Positions 34,860-45,069 of a stretch of 64,000 nt of DNA are shown one piece after another. Within the stretch, counting starts at the first letter, position 1. The number at the start of each line of letters is the position of its first letter. The position numbers and the translations under genes were made by a program. The notes under the pieces were generated by a model that was not told where the DNA came from, did no database searches, and saw only the letters and a program-made list of their open reading frames with translations. The DNA comes from Sphingomonas sp. JC676. GTDB taxonomy: Bacteria; Pseudomonadota; Alphaproteobacteria; Sphingomonadales; Sphingomonadaceae. Location: contig NZ_JACTGR010000001.1 of NCBI RefSeq assembly GCF_014489075.1, forward strand, positions 744,001 through 808,000, read 5' to 3'.

Positions 34860-35572
34860 TGCAGCCCGCCGCGGAAATCCTCGAGGGCAGCGCGCAGGAC
34901 GTCCTCCTGCTCTGCGATCACGCCTCCAATGCCGTGCCCGACGACGTGGATCTCGGCATCGCTCCCGAGCTGCTCGATCTCCACATCGCGATCGACATCG
35001 GTGCCGCCGCGGTCACCCGTGCGCTGGCGGCGAGCCTCGGTGCGTCTGCGATCCTCGCCACCGTCTCGCGCCTCGTCATCGATCTCCACCGCGAGCCCGA
35101 TCATGTCGGCCTGATCCCGCATCGGAGCGATGGCCATCTGATCCCGGGCAATGAAGGTGCCGACCGCCAGGCGCGCATCGCCCGCTTCCACGCGCCCTAT
35201 CACCGCCTGATCCGCGCCCGCATCCGCGCCCGGCGCCCGAAGCTCATCCTCTCGATCCACAGCTTCACGCCCTGTCTCGAACATGGCGGCACCCCGCGCC
35301 CCTGGGAGGTCGGGGTGCTCTATAATCGCGACACCCGCGCCGCGCTGCCCGCGGTCCAATTCTTCCGCGACCAGGGCCTGATCACCGGCGACAACGAGCC
35401 CTATTCGGGCCGCCTGCTCAACGCGACGCTCAATCGCCATGCCGAAGGGCAGGGCATCCCTTCGGTCGCGATCGAGATCCGCAACGACCTGATCCGCGAT
35501 CCGGCGGGCGTGGAGCGATGGAGCCAGATTTTGGCCGGCCTTACAAATTCTTTGCGCAATCATCTTGCGTAG
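34859..35572 (+). CDS. N-formylglutamate amidohydrolase family protein
   Basis: A 237-residue hydrolase-like protein of the N-formylglutamate amidohydrolase family. It has the N-terminal [14 protein letters not shown] motif (metal-ligand Asp/His region), a central DLHREPDH segment, SIHSFTP with a further His, and a late IEIRNDLI strand. In histidine degradation this family releases formate from N-formylglutamate, but no hut gene is nearby, and family members outside hut clusters often have unknown substrates. It is coupled to the crotonase-like gene. ilvD starts 32 bp after the stop. Confidence 0.85.
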   Translation: MQPAAEILEGSAQDVLLLCDHASNAVPDDVDLGIAPELLDLHIAIDIGAAAVTRALAASLGASAILATVSRLVIDLHREPDHVGLIPHRSDGHLIPGNEGADRQARIARFHAPYHRLIRARIRARRPKLILSIHSFTPCLEHGGTPRPWEVGVLYNRDTRAALPAVQFFRDQGLITGDNEPYSGRLLNATLNRHAEGQGIPSVAIEIRNDLIRDPAGVERWSQILAGLTNSLRNHLA

Positions 35573-35604
35573 AACGCATCTCCCGCGACATAGGCTTGCG
35601 CGTC

Positions 35605-37326
35605 ATGACCAGCCGATTCGACAAGTCCCGCCTGCCCAGCCGCCACGTTTCCGTCGGGCCTGAGCGTTCTCCCCACCGCAGCTATTATTACGCCATGGGC
35701 ATAGCCGAGGAGGATATCGCCAAGCCCTTCGTCGCGCTCGCCAGCGCCGGCAACGACAGCGCGCCGTGCAACACCACGCTCGATTTCCAGGCCGATGCCG
35801 CACGCGAGGGCGTGATCGCCGGCGGCGGCATGCCGCGCCGCTTCAACACGATCACGGTCACCGACGGCATCGCGATGGGTCATCAGGGGATGAAGTCCTC
35901 GCTGGTCAGCCGCGAGGTGATCGCGGATTCGGTCGAGCTCTCGGTGCGCGGGCATTGCTATGACGCGCTGGTGGCCTTCGCCGGCTGCGACAAGTCGCTC
36001 CCCGGCATGATGATGGCGATGCTCCGCCTCAACGTGCCTTCCATCTTCGTCTATGGCGGCTCGATCCTGCCCGGTCGCTTCCACGATCGCGACGTCACCG
36101 TGGTCGACGTGTTCGAGGCGGTCGGCCAATATGCCGCCGGCAATTGCCCGCTCTCCGAGCTGACCGCGCTGGAGAAGGTCGCCTGTCCGGGCCATGGCGC
36201 GTGCGGCGGCCAGTTCACCGCCAACACCATGGCCTGCGTCGGCGAGGCGATCGGCCTGTCGCTGCCCAATTCGAACATGGTGCCCGCGCCCTACAAGTCG
36301 CGCGAGCAGATCGCGATCGCGGCGGGCGCGCAGGTGATGGAGCTGCTGGCGATGAATCTCCGCCCGCGCGACATCTGCACCCGCGAGGCGTTCATCAACG
36401 CTGCCCGCGTCGTCGCCGCCACCGGCGGCTCGACCAACGGCGCGCTGCATTTGCCTGCGATGGCCAATGAGGCGGGGATCGATTTCGATCTGCACGACGT
36501 CGCCGATGCCTTCAAATCAACACCTTACATCGCCGATCTGAAACCGGGTGGTAGGTATGTTGCCAAGGACATGCACGAAGCCGGCGGCGTCTACATGCTG
36601 ATGAAGACGATGCTCGCGGGCGGCTTCCTCGACGGCAATTGCATGACGGTGACGGGTAAGACGCTGGGCGAGAATATCGATCAGGTGACGTGGAACCCCG
36701 ACCAGAAGGTCATCTATGACGTCAAGACGCCACTTTCGCCCACCGGCGGTGTCGTCGGCCTGCGCGGCACGCTGGCACCCGAGGGCGCGATCGTGAAGGT
36801 CGCGGGCATGCAGCGCCTCCGGTTCACCGGCCCGGCGCGCGTGTTCGATTGCGAGGAGGAATGCTTCCAGGCAGTCGAGAATCGCGAGATCAAGGAAGGC
36901 GAGGTCCTCATCATCCGTTACGAGGGGCCCAAGGGCGGTCCCGGGATGCGTGAGATGCTCTCCACTACCGCCGCACTCTATGGCCTCGGCATGGGCGAGA
37001 AGGTCGCCTTGATCACCGATGGCCGCTTCTCGGGCGCGACTCGCGGCTTCTGCATCGGCCATGTCGGCCCCGAGGCTGCCGAAGGCGGCCCGATCGCGCT
37101 GGTCGAGAATGGCGACATCATCACGATCGACGCCGAAGCCGGCACGATCGATCTCGAAGTGGCACAGGAGGTCCTCTCCGAACGTCTCGCCCGCTGGGAG
37201 CCGCGGGTGAACGACTATCAGTCCGGCGCGCTCTGGCGCTATTCCCGTACCGTCGGCCCCGCCTATAAGGGCGCGGTGACACACCCGGGAGCCAGCGCCG
37301 AACGCCATGTCTACGCGGACATCTGA
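35605..37326 (+). CDS. ilvD: Dihydroxy-acid dehydratase
   Basis: A 573-residue iron-sulfur dehydratase in valine, leucine and isoleucine synthesis. Cluster-ligand cysteines appear in [10 protein letters not shown] (about residue 56), [10 protein letters not shown] (about 129) and [18 protein letters not shown] (about 195-212). The C-terminal swivel domain has [11 protein letters not shown] and [12 protein letters not shown]. The ATG at 35605 yields the normal Sphingomonas-type N-terminus ([15 protein letters not shown]). Longer readings overlap the preceding gene. A REP-like pair starts nine bases after the stop. Confidence 0.97.
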   Translation: MTSRFDKSRLPSRHVSVGPERSPHRSYYYAMGIAEEDIAKPFVALASAGNDSAPCNTTLDFQADAAREGVIAGGGMPRRFNTITVTDGIAMGHQGMKSSLVSREVIADSVELSVRGHCYDALVAFAGCDKSLPGMMMAMLRLNVPSIFVYGGSILPGRFHDRDVTVVDVFEAVGQYAAGNCPLSELTALEKVACPGHGACGGQFTANTMACVGEAIGLSLPNSNMVPAPYKSREQIAIAAGAQVMELLAMNLRPRDICTREAFINAARVVAATGGSTNGALHLPAMANEAGIDFDLHDVADAFKSTPYIADLKPGGRYVAKDMHEAGGVYMLMKTMLAGGFLDGNCMTVTGKTLGENIDQVTWNPDQKVIYDVKTPLSPTGGVVGLRGTLAPEGAIVKVAGMQRLRFTGPARVFDCEEECFQAVENREIKEGEVLIIRYEGPKGGPGMREMLSTTAALYGLGMGEKVALITDGRFSGATRGFCIGHVGPEAAEGGPIALVENGDIITIDAEAGTIDLEVAQEVLSERLARWEPRVNDYQSGALWRYSRTVGPAYKGAVTHPGASAERHVYADI

Positions 37327-37334
37327 TCTGAATG

Positions 37335-37464
37335 CCCTCTCCCGCTCGCGGGAGAGGGTGGCCGAGCAACGCGAGGCCGGGTGAGGGTGAGTCGTGGCCT
37401 CATGCATAAAGCTCGTGGACCGCACACACCCTCACCCCGGCCCTCTCCCGCAGGCGGGAGAGGG
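37335..37464. repeat. REP-like pair, copies B and C in opposite orientation
   Basis: Two 11-bp-stem palindromes with the same core as copy A (CCCTCTCCCGC/GCGGGAGAGGG): copy B at 37335-37358 and copy C at 37441-37464. Between them, GGCCGGGTGAGGGTG near 37376-37390 and its near-complement just before copy C make the whole unit a larger inverted repeat, as in BIME-type REP pairs. It terminates or follows ilvD and runs up to the lipoprotein start. Confidence 0.88.
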
Positions 37465-37476
37465 AGAGTCTGTGTG

Positions 37477-37851
37477 ATGCTCCTTGCGCTGAGCCTCACC
37501 GCCTGCGGCGTCCAGGTCCGCGACAAGGCGACCGAGGCCAAGGCGCAAAGCCATGAAAAGGCGATCGAGCATGCCGAGGGCCGCATCGAATGCGCGCCCG
37601 AGGGCGCCGAGCAGTTCGCTTATGTCTGCGCAATCGATCGCGTCCAGTCGCAGGACGGACTGTTCCTCACCGTGCGCCAGCCCGATGGCGGGTTCCGCCG
37701 TCTGCTAGTCACCACCGACGGGCGCGGCGTGATCGCCGCCGACGGCGCCGAGCAGGCGGTGGTGATGCCGCTCCCGCCCAACCGCATCGAAGTCGCGATC
37801 GGCGGCTCGCGCTACCGGCTCCCCGCCACGGTGCGTGGAGCCGGCAAGTGA
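37477..37851 (+). CDS. Small putative lipoprotein
   Basis: A 124-residue protein. From the ATG at 37477 the N-terminus is MLLALSLTACG, with a lipobox (LTAC) and Cys at residue 10, but with no positively charged n-region, which is odd. An in-frame ATG at 37402 would add 25 residues, mostly encoded by the REP-like repeat and rich in Arg and Pro, restoring charge. The Shine-Dalgarno-like GGGAGAG derives from the repeat's right arm. The mature part has charged helices, then a beta-rich domain (SQDGLFLTVRQPDGGFRRLLVTT) with a Cys pair. Function unknown. The stop overlaps the nnr GTG start. Confidence 0.7.
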   Translation: MLLALSLTACGVQVRDKATEAKAQSHEKAIEHAEGRIECAPEGAEQFAYVCAIDRVQSQDGLFLTVRQPDGGFRRLLVTTDGRGVIAADGAEQAVVMPLPPNRIEVAIGGSRYRLPATVRGAGK

Positions 37852-39254
37852 CCATCCCCGCCGGTGCGCCGATCGTCACCGCCGCGCAGATGCGCACGGT
37901 AGAGGAAGCGGTGTTCCGCACCGGCGTCTCGCAGGACGCGCTGATGGAGCGGGCAGGGGAAGCCGTCGCCCGCGAGGCGGCGCGCTTCGCAATGGGCAGG
38001 CCGATCCTGATCCTCGCCGGCCCGGGTAACAATGGTGGCGACGCCTATGTCGCCGCGCGCCTGCTCAAGGCCGAGGGACATGAGGTCACTTTGGTCGCGA
38101 CGGGCGAGCCCAAACCGGGCGCGGCACAGCGCATGCACGCCCAATGGGACGGGCCGACCAGCTCGCTCTACGCCGCCCGCCCGCGACCACTGCTGGTCGA
38201 CGGCCTGTTCGGCACCGGGATGACGCGTCCACTCGAGCGTGGTCTTGCGGCGGTCTTCACCGAGCTCTGTCGCGGCGCGGATTTCACCCTCTCGATCGAC
38301 GTCCCCTCCGGCATCGACACCGACACCGGCGCCAATCTCGGGGCGCCGCACGGGATCGGCGCTACACTGGCGCTGGGCGCGCTCAAGCCCGCGCATCTGC
38401 TCGATTATGGCCTGGAAGCCTGTGGCCACGTCCTGCTCGCCGATATCGGCATTCCGGTCGATACGCACTGGCGCAGTGTTGCGCGGCCCATTCTGGCTGC
38501 GCCGGGCCCCAACAGCCATAAATATACCCGCGGCCTCGTCGCCGTGGTCGAAGGCAGCATGCCTGGCGCTGCGCGCCTCGCAGCGCGCGCCGCGATGGCG
38601 GGGGGAGCGGGCTATGTCGTCCTCGCCGGCGTCGATCCCTGGAATGGCGGCCCGGACGCGCTTGTCCGCCGGGGCATCGCCACCGCCGAGGATCTTGCCG
38701 AGTTCCTTGCCTGGGACCGGATCGACGCGGTGGTGCTCGGGCCCGGGCTGGGCCGCGACCGCCGGGCCGAAGCCTATGTCCGCGCCGCCTTCGCCTGCGA
38801 CAAGCCGCTGGTGCTCGATGGCGATGCACTGAGCCTGCTCGCCTCCGGCGCGACGCGCAGCCTCCAGGCCCGCACCGCGCCCACCTGGCTCACCCCGCAT
38901 TCGGGCGAGTTCGACCGCATGTTCGAAGGCGAGGGGAGCAAGATCGATCGCACGCTCGCCGCCGCTGCCGCCACCCGCGCGACGATCCTCCACAAGGGCT
39001 CCGACACCGTGATCGCCGATCCCAAAGGCGAGGTTCGCGTGCTTGCCCGCGCTTCGTCCTGGCTCTCCACCGCGGGCACCGGCGACGTCCTTGCCGGCCT
39101 GGTCGCGGCGCAGGTCGCCGGGGGCGGGAAGGGCGTCGGTCCCGCCGAAGCGGCGTCATGGCTTCACGGTCGGGCGGCACAGCTTGCAGGTCCCGCCTTC
39201 ATCGCCGATGGGCTGATCGACCGAATCCCAGAGGCCATCGCCGAATGCCTGTAA
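37848..39254 (+). CDS. nnr: Bifunctional NAD(P)H-hydrate epimerase / ADP-dependent dehydratase
   Basis: A 468-residue fusion that repairs hydrated NAD(P)H. The N-terminal YjeF epimerase domain (about residues 1-200) has ILAGPGNNGGDAYVAARLL and SIDVPSGIDTDTG. The C-terminal ribokinase-like dehydratase domain (about 210-465) has GPGLGRD, VLDGDALSLL, LTPHSGEFDRMF, LHKGSDTVIADP and the Gly-rich AGTGDVLAGLVAAQ. The GTG start overlaps the lipoprotein stop (GTGA), and the stop overlaps the next gene by ten bases. Confidence 0.95.
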   Translation: MTIPAGAPIVTAAQMRTVEEAVFRTGVSQDALMERAGEAVAREAARFAMGRPILILAGPGNNGGDAYVAARLLKAEGHEVTLVATGEPKPGAAQRMHAQWDGPTSSLYAARPRPLLVDGLFGTGMTRPLERGLAAVFTELCRGADFTLSIDVPSGIDTDTGANLGAPHGIGATLALGALKPAHLLDYGLEACGHVLLADIGIPVDTHWRSVARPILAAPGPNSHKYTRGLVAVVEGSMPGAARLAARAAMAGGAGYVVLAGVDPWNGGPDALVRRGIATAEDLAEFLAWDRIDAVVLGPGLGRDRRAEAYVRAAFACDKPLVLDGDALSLLASGATRSLQARTAPTWLTPHSGEFDRMFEGEGSKIDRTLAAAAATRATILHKGSDTVIADPKGEVRVLARASSWLSTAGTGDVLAGLVAAQVAGGGKGVGPAEAASWLHGRAAQLAGPAFIADGLIDRIPEAIAECL

Positions 39255-40441
39255 TCGAAGACGAAATCGTTCGCGTTGCCGCGCGTGGCGATGGCGTCAC
39301 CGCCGATGGCCGCCACGCGGCGTTCGCCGCGCCGGGGGATCACCTCACCCCTGAAGGCTTGGTCATCCCCGGTCCGCACCACCAGCAGCCTCCGTGCCGG
39401 CATTTCCCCGAATGCGGCGGCTGCCAGCTCCAGCATCTCGACGATGCCAGCTGGGCCGGCTTCATCACCGATCGCGTCACCGCCGCTTTGGCCGCGCACG
39501 GCCTGAAGACCGAGATCCGGGCGCCCATGCTCTCGCCCGAGCGGACGCGCCGCCGCGCGACGCTCCACGCCGAGCGTCGCGGCCGCCAACTCCGCCTCGG
39601 CTTTACCGAGCCGGGCAGCCACAAGCTGATCGACCTCGAGGAATGCTGGATCCTCGATCCGGCGCTGTTCGCGCTGCTCAACCCGCTGCGTGGCTTGCTC
39701 TCGGCGCTCCTGCCCGGCGCGCGTCGCGTCAATGTCCATCTCGCGATCACCGATCAGGGGCCGGATGTGCTGATCGACGGCATGGAAGCCGAGGGACTCG
39801 CGGCAGCCGAGGCGATCACCGCCTTTGCCGGGCGGCACAAGCTCGCGCGCCTTGCATTGGACGAGGGCTTCGGCCCCACCGCCCGCTGGGAGCCCGATCC
39901 GGTGACGATCACGCTGGGCGGCGTCCCGGTGCCGTTTCCCAGCGGCAGTTTCCTCCAGGCGACGCCCGAGGGCGAGGCAGCCCTGGTCGCCGCTGTGCGT
40001 GAAGCGGTTGGTGGTGCGAGCACCGTCGCCGATCTGTTTGCCGGCCTGGGCACCTTCACCTTCGCCTTTCCCAATGCCCGGGTCTATGCCGCCGAGGCCG
40101 CGCGCGATCCGATCTTCGCGCTCAAGGCCGCTTCCGGCAGTCGCCAGCTTCAGGTCTTCGCCGATCACCGCGACCTGTTCCGCCGCCCGGTCACGGCTGC
40201 GGACCTCGACAAGTTCGATGCGGTCGTCCTTGATCCGCCCCGCGCCGGCGCCCGTGAACAGACAATCGAACTGGCCGCGTCCAAGGTCCCATTGATCGCA
40301 TATGTATCGTGCAATCCGAGCACCTTTGCGCGCGATGCCGAGACCTTGTCTCAAGGCGGGTATCGCCTCGATTGGATCCAGCCGGTGGGGCAGTTCCGCT
40401 GGTCGACCCATGTCGAGCTGGCGGCGAAGTTCAGCCGTTGA
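39245..40441 (+). CDS. 23S rRNA (uracil-C5)-methyltransferase-like protein (RlmD/TrmA family)
   Basis: A 398-residue RNA methyltransferase. Iron-sulfur ligand cysteines are in CRHFPECGGCQLQH (about residues 49-62). The SAM-binding Rossmann segment is VADLFAGLGTFTFAF. The late motifs are the DPPRAG loop and the nucleophile Cys in YVSCNPSTFARD. An N-terminal TRAM-like stretch of about 45 residues precedes. Whether it modifies 23S rRNA U1939 or U747, or tRNA, is not decidable by eye. The start is embedded in the nnr stop region. It is convergent with the truA-linked small gene, 7 bp away. Confidence 0.92.
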   Translation: MPVIEDEIVRVAARGDGVTADGRHAAFAAPGDHLTPEGLVIPGPHHQQPPCRHFPECGGCQLQHLDDASWAGFITDRVTAALAAHGLKTEIRAPMLSPERTRRRATLHAERRGRQLRLGFTEPGSHKLIDLEECWILDPALFALLNPLRGLLSALLPGARRVNVHLAITDQGPDVLIDGMEAEGLAAAEAITAFAGRHKLARLALDEGFGPTARWEPDPVTITLGGVPVPFPSGSFLQATPEGEAALVAAVREAVGGASTVADLFAGLGTFTFAFPNARVYAAEAARDPIFALKAASGSRQLQVFADHRDLFRRPVTAADLDKFDAVVLDPPRAGAREQTIELAASKVPLIAYVSCNPSTFARDAETLSQGGYRLDWIQPVGQFRWSTHVELAAKFSR

Positions 40442-40448
40442 TGTCGCG

Positions 40449-40640
40449 CTAGTGCGCGGGTGGCGCGTAGGGAAGCACGACCTTCACGGCATGCGTCGGA
40501 ACCGGCGTCGTTACGATCGCTGCTGCTGCCAATAAGCCCAGGATGCCCCCGACGTACCGCTTTTGCCGAAGATCAAGGACGCTTCGGACAACGCAGTAGA
40601 GAGCCGCAAGCGCGAGGGCAGCCATCGAGAACCAGATCAT
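40449..40640 (-). CDS. Small two-helix membrane protein coupled to truA
   Basis: A 63-residue protein starting at an ATG that overlaps the truA stop (ATGA). It has two hydrophobic helices (about residues 2-19 and 30-48) separated by a basic turn ([10 protein letters not shown]), and a short Pro/His tail. No family is recognised. The precise coupling and the hydrophobic pattern support a real gene. Confidence 0.65.
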   Translation of the reverse strand: MIWFSMAALALAALYCVVRSVLDLRQKRYVGGILGLLAAAAIVTTPVPTHAVKVVLPYAPPAH

Positions 40641-41395
40641 TCCACCCTATCCTTCCCCGGATAATCCGCGCGCAGGAAGAACAGGCCGTCCGGCGGCGCG
40701 TTGAGCCCCAGACGCGTGCGGTCGCGCGCCTCCAGCGCTGCGCTCATGTCGTCCGGCGACCATTTCCCCTGGCCGACCAGCCCCAGGCAGCCGACCATCG
40801 AGCGCACCTGGTGGTGCAGGAACGACCGCGCCGAGGCGAACACGCTGATCCGCTCGCCCTCCGCCACCACGTCGAGCCGGTCGAGCGTCCGCGAGGGGCT
40901 GTCCGCCTGGCAATGCGCCGAGCGGAAGGTGGTGAAGTCGTGCCGCCCCACCAGCCGCGCCGCGCCGGCCTGCATCGCGCTGACGTCGAGCGGCTGGGGC
41001 ACGCGCCAGGCCAGCCCCTTCTCCCAGGTCAGCGGTGCCCTTCTTGTTACGATTCGATATTCATAGTGGCGGCTAAAGCACGAGAATCGCGCGTGCCAGT
41101 CGTCCGCGACTTCTACACAATCGAGCACCGCCACCGGTGCTGGCCGGAGCAGCGCGTTGAGCGCCTCCATCAGCCGGAACGGCGTGATCCTGCGCTCGAT
41201 ATCCAGATGCGCACGCATCCCCAGCGCATGCACCCCCGCATCGGTCCGCCCCGCGGCGTGGACCGCCACCGTCTCACCGGTCACGGCAAGCGCAGCTTCC
41301 TCGATCGCCTGCTGCACGCTGGGGCCATGGTCCTGGCGCTGCCACCCCATGAACGGCCGCCCGTCATATTCCACCGTCAATGCGAACCGCGTCAA
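40637..41395 (-). CDS. truA: tRNA pseudouridine(38-40) synthase
   Basis: A 252-residue enzyme making pseudouridine in the anticodon arm. It begins [18 protein letters not shown]. The catalytic Asp is D52 in [11 protein letters not shown], and [10 protein letters not shown] and [11 protein letters not shown] follow. The start is a TTG placed in the fmt stop (TTGA); no better ATG lies nearby and family alignment supports it. It is co-translated after fmt and followed by the small membrane protein. Confidence 0.95.
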   Translation of the reverse strand: MTRFALTVEYDGRPFMGWQRQDHGPSVQQAIEEAALAVTGETVAVHAAGRTDAGVHALGMRAHLDIERRITPFRLMEALNALLRPAPVAVLDCVEVADDWHARFSCFSRHYEYRIVTRRAPLTWEKGLAWRVPQPLDVSAMQAGAARLVGRHDFTTFRSAHCQADSPSRTLDRLDVVAEGERISVFASARSFLHHQVRSMVGCLGLVGQGKWSPDDMSAALEARDRTRLGLNAPPDGLFFLRADYPGKDRVE

Positions 41396-42303
41396 AGCTG
41401 GGTTCCCACCGGTATGGGGAACCCACGCAGCAGTTCCTCTGCCGTCATGACGCCTCGGCCCGCACGTTGGACGAGGAGCGGTCGAATCGCGCCCTCGTCG
41501 CAGGCGATCGTCAGGGCATCATCCAGAACAACACCGTCATCCCGGCTTTCACCGGGGTGACGGACGAGAGCCGAATGCACTCGCACCCGCTCGCCCTGGA
41601 ACTCGAAGAACGCCCCCGGCGCCGGATTGAACGCCCTTACCTGACGCTCGACTTCCACCGCGCTGCGCGAAAAATCCAGCCGAGCCTCGGCCTTGTCGAC
41701 CTTCGGCGCATAGGTCACGCCCGCCTCGGGCTGCGCCACTGCCGGATGCGCGTCGACATCGTCCAGCACCGCCACCATCAGCCGCGCGCCCATCGCGCTC
41801 AGCTCGGCACTCAGCTCACCGGCAGTCTTGCCAAGGATCGGCGTCCGCCCCTCCAGTCGCACCGGCCCGGTGTCGAGCCCGGCCTCCATCTGCATGATCC
41901 CGACGCCGGTCTCGGTATCGCCCGCCAGGATCGCCCGCTGGATCGGCGCGGCGCCCCGCCACCGTGGAAGCAGCGAGCCATGGACGTTGAGGCACCCCAA
42001 CCGCGGCGCATCGAGCACCGCCTGGGGCAGGATCAGCCCATAGGCGGCAACCACAGCCACATCGGCCTCCAGCGCTACAAACGCCTCGATCGCCTCGGGC
42101 TCCTTCCGGAACGACAGCGGCGTGCGCACCGCGATTCCCAGCGCCTCGGCCCGCGCCTGCACTGGTGACGGCGTCAGGCTCTTGCCGCGCCCGGCGCGCC
42201 GTGGCGGTTGGCTGTACGCCGCAACCACATCATGCCCCGCCGCGACCAGCGCATCGAGCACCGGCACGGCAAATTCGGGCGTTCCCATGAAGACGATCCG
42301 CAT
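41392..42303 (-). CDS. fmt: Methionyl-tRNA formyltransferase
   Basis: A 303-residue enzyme formylating initiator Met-tRNA. Motifs are [18 protein letters not shown], the [16 protein letters not shown] signature with its His-region ([12 protein letters not shown]), and [18 protein letters not shown]. The C-terminal tRNA-binding OB domain begins near residue 205. The ATG ending at 42303 has AGAGGA just upstream; a longer TTG reading is rejected. It diverges from recR, with only 41 bp for both promoters. def, usually adjacent to fmt, is on the opposite strand beyond recR. Confidence 0.96.
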   Translation of the reverse strand: MRIVFMGTPEFAVPVLDALVAAGHDVVAAYSQPPRRAGRGKSLTPSPVQARAEALGIAVRTPLSFRKEPEAIEAFVALEADVAVVAAYGLILPQAVLDAPRLGCLNVHGSLLPRWRGAAPIQRAILAGDTETGVGIMQMEAGLDTGPVRLEGRTPILGKTAGELSAELSAMGARLMVAVLDDVDAHPAVAQPEAGVTYAPKVDKAEARLDFSRSAVEVERQVRAFNPAPGAFFEFQGERVRVHSALVRHPGESRDDGVVLDDALTIACDEGAIRPLLVQRAGRGVMTAEELLRGFPIPVGTQL

Positions 42304-42344
42304 ATGTCCTCTCAACTGCTTGGCAGAGACATGCGCAAGCCCCT

Positions 42345-42953
42345 ATGTCTGCAGCCATGGCTTCTCCCGAAATCGAAGCGCTCACCCAGGCCCTGTCGCG
42401 GCTGCCCGGTCTCGGCCCGCGCTCGGCCCGCCGCGCGGTGCTGCATCTCCTTAAGAAGCGCGAGACCGCGCTCGATCCGCTGCTCGCAGCGCTGGGCGCG
42501 GTCAGCAAGCATCTCAGCACCTGCTCGATCTGCGGCAATGTCGACACGGTCGATCCTTGCGTGATCTGCGCCGATCCCCGCCGCGACCAGCGCTCGCTCT
42601 GCGTCGTCGAGGAGGTTGCCGACCTCTGGGCGCTCGATCGCTCGCGGCTCTTCCCAGGCAAGTTCCACGTCCTGGGCGGCCGCCTCTCGGCGCTCGAAGG
42701 CATTCGTCCCGAGGACCTGCGCGTCGACAGCCTGGTCCGCCGCATCGCCGCCGGCGGCATCGACGAAGTGGTGCTCGCGATGAACGCAACGCTCGAGGGG
42801 CAGACCACCGCGCACTACATCGCCGAGCGGATCGAGACCTATCCCGTACGCGTCACCCAGCTCGCCCATGGCCTGCCGGTGGGGGGCGAGCTCGACTATC
42901 TCGACGAGGGAACCTTGGCCCAGGCGCTGCGCGCGCGGCGCCCGGTTGCTTGA
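42345..42953 (+). CDS. recR: Recombination protein RecR
   Basis: A protein of 202 residues (198 if the ATG at 42357 is used, which gives [10 protein letters not shown] as in relatives). It acts with RecF and RecO in gap repair. It contains the helix-hairpin-helix [17 protein letters not shown], a four-Cys zinc finger in [16 protein letters not shown] (about residues 64-79), and a Toprim domain with [11 protein letters not shown] and [16 protein letters not shown]. It is followed after 31 bp by def. Confidence 0.96.
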   Translation: MSAAMASPEIEALTQALSRLPGLGPRSARRAVLHLLKKRETALDPLLAALGAVSKHLSTCSICGNVDTVDPCVICADPRRDQRSLCVVEEVADLWALDRSRLFPGKFHVLGGRLSALEGIRPEDLRVDSLVRRIAAGGIDEVVLAMNATLEGQTTAHYIAERIETYPVRVTQLAHGLPVGGELDYLDEGTLAQALRARRPVA

Positions 42954-42984
42954 CCCCGCACCCCCGGCCTCCTAAATTTCCCTC

Positions 42985-43509
42985 ATGGCTTTACGTACGA
43001 TTATCGAAGTTCCCGATCCGCGCCTGCGTCTCGTGTCTACTCCTGTCGACACGGTCGATGACGAATTGCGCGATCTGATCGCCGACATGTTCGATACGAT
43101 GTACGACGCTCCCGGCATCGGCCTCGCCGCGATCCAGGTCGGCGTGCCCAAGCGCGTCATCGTCATGGACCTGCAGGAGCAGGAGGACGAGGAGGGCAAG
43201 CCGATCCGCGAGCCCCGCGTCTTCATCAACCCCGAGATCCTCGAACCCGCCGAGGAGCATTCCATCTATACCGAGGGCTGCCTGTCGGTCCCCGATCAGT
43301 TCGCCGATGTCGAGCGCCCCGCGCGCTGTCGCGTCAAGTGGCTCGACGAGCAGGGCAAGTCCCATGACGAGCAGTTCGAAGGCCTGCTCGCCACCTGCAT
43401 CCAGCACGAGATGGACCATCTTGAGGGGATCGTCTTCATCGACCATCTCTCGCGCCTGAAGCGCGACATGATCATGAAAAAGCTCAACAAGGCCCGCAAG
43501 GCCGCCTGA
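42985..43509 (+). CDS. def: Peptide deformylase
   Basis: A 174-residue Fe/Zn hydrolase removing the N-formyl group from new proteins. All three motifs are intact: GIGLAAIQVG (about residues 44-53), EGCLSVPDQ with the metal Cys, and QHEMDHLEG with the two metal His and the catalytic Glu. It is functionally paired with fmt about 700 bp away on the other strand. rmuC follows after 82 bp. Confidence 0.97.
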   Translation: MALRTIIEVPDPRLRLVSTPVDTVDDELRDLIADMFDTMYDAPGIGLAAIQVGVPKRVIVMDLQEQEDEEGKPIREPRVFINPEILEPAEEHSIYTEGCLSVPDQFADVERPARCRVKWLDEQGKSHDEQFEGLLATCIQHEMDHLEGIVFIDHLSRLKRDMIMKKLNKARKAA

Positions 43510-43591
43510 GCCTCCGCACGACCGATCGCGATCTGCTTGCCCTGAGTCCCGGACCTGTCTAGGTTCGCTTTCTGTTCCTCGGGAGGCGAAT

Positions 43592-44989
43592 TTGGATCCG
43601 GTAGCTCTTGTCCTCGTGATCGCGGCGCTCGTCGTCGGGGTCGGATTGGGCTGGTTCCTCGGCTCGCGCGGCGTTGGTGAGGCGCGCGCCGAGGCCCAGC
43701 GCCGCGAGGATGATTTCAAGGCGGCGATCTCCGATCTCGCCATGGCGGAGGAACGCGCCAGCCCGGTGCCGGCGCTCCGCGAGGAGTTGGCCGCGATCCG
43801 CGACGAGCGCGACATCGCCCGCCTCCAGCTCACCGAACTGCGCGTCAAGGCCGAGGCGTTCGAGGCACGACACGCGGAATTGCGCGAAACCAAGGAAGCC
43901 ATGGCCGCACAGTTCGGCGATCTGGCCGGCACTGCGCTCGACAAGGCGCAGGAGAAATTTCTCGAGCGCGCAGCGGCCCGCTTCAAGGAATCCGAAGCGC
44001 TTGCCGGCGCCAACCTCAAGTCGATGCTCCAGCCGGTCAGCGAACGCCTCCAGCGCTACGAGGAGGGTGTCGCCAAGGTCGAAGCCGAGCGCCGCGACGC
44101 CTTCGGCGAGCTCAAGGGCCAGATCGAGCAGATGCGCATCGGCACCGAGCGCGTCAGTACCGAGGCCGCCAAGCTGGTCAATTCGCTGCGCAACGCGCCC
44201 AAGTCGCGCGGTCGCTGGGGCGAGCAGCAGCTCAAGAACGTGCTCGAGACCTGCGGGCTCTCCGAACATACCGATTTCGAGACCGAAGTGAATGTCGCCG
44301 GCGAGGATGGCGGGCGGTTGCGTCCCGACGCGATCGTCCGCGTGCCCGGCGGCCGCGCTCTGGTGATTGACGCCAAGGTCTCGCTCAACGCCTATCAGGA
44401 CGCATTCGGCGCAGTCGACGATATTGAGCGCTTCGCAGGGCTCAAGGCGCACGCCGATTCGATGCGCGCCCATATCAACAGCCTGGGCAACAAGGCCTAT
44501 TGGAGCCAGTTCGAGGACGCGCCGGACTATGTGATCATGTTCGTCCCCGGCGAGCATTTCCTCTCCGCCGCGCTCGAGCACGATCCCACGCTGTGGGACT
44601 TCGCCTTCGACAAGCGCGTGCTGCTCGCCACCCCGACCAACCTGATCGCGATCGCGCGGACGGTCTCGGCGGTCTGGCGGCAGGAGAAGCTGGCGAAAGA
44701 GGCCCGCCAGATCGGCGAGCTCGGCAAGGAGCTCTACGACCGCCTCGCCAAGGCGCTCGGCGACCTGCGCGTCGTCGGCAGCGGTCTCAACACCGCGGTC
44801 AAGAATTTCAACACCTTCGCGAACAGCCTGGAGACGCGCGCTTTGGTCTCGGCACGCAAGCTGCGCGATCTCAACATCGAGCCCGGCGCGCGCGAGATCG
44901 AAAGCATCCCGCCGGTCGAGCTGCTCGCCAGCCATGCCGGCGAGGCCGAGGTGCCCGAGCTGGAAGCGCCGGCGCAGGCCGCGGAATAG
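43592..44989 (+). CDS. rmuC: DNA recombination protein RmuC
   Basis: A 465-residue protein with an N-terminal membrane helix (about residues 3-22), a long coiled coil rich in Glu/Arg/Ala (about 28-190), and the RmuC nuclease-like domain (about 195-400) with RGRWGEQQLKNVLE, RPDAIVRVPGGRALVIDAKVSL and the PGEHFLSAALEHDP segment. RmuC limits inversions at short inverted repeats in E. coli. The start is TTG, supported by GGGAGG six bases upstream (43581-43586). Confidence 0.93.
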   Translation: MDPVALVLVIAALVVGVGLGWFLGSRGVGEARAEAQRREDDFKAAISDLAMAEERASPVPALREELAAIRDERDIARLQLTELRVKAEAFEARHAELRETKEAMAAQFGDLAGTALDKAQEKFLERAAARFKESEALAGANLKSMLQPVSERLQRYEEGVAKVEAERRDAFGELKGQIEQMRIGTERVSTEAAKLVNSLRNAPKSRGRWGEQQLKNVLETCGLSEHTDFETEVNVAGEDGGRLRPDAIVRVPGGRALVIDAKVSLNAYQDAFGAVDDIERFAGLKAHADSMRAHINSLGNKAYWSQFEDAPDYVIMFVPGEHFLSAALEHDPTLWDFAFDKRVLLATPTNLIAIARTVSAVWRQEKLAKEARQIGELGKELYDRLAKALGDLRVVGSGLNTAVKNFNTFANSLETRALVSARKLRDLNIEPGAREIESIPPVELLASHAGEAEVPELEAPAQAAE

Positions 44990-45069
44990 CCGTTGCTCGC
45001 TCCGTCGGCGGGGGATGACGCCGGCCCGATCGCGATGCTAGCCTCGCATCGCTGCAAGGGGGAGCGCGG

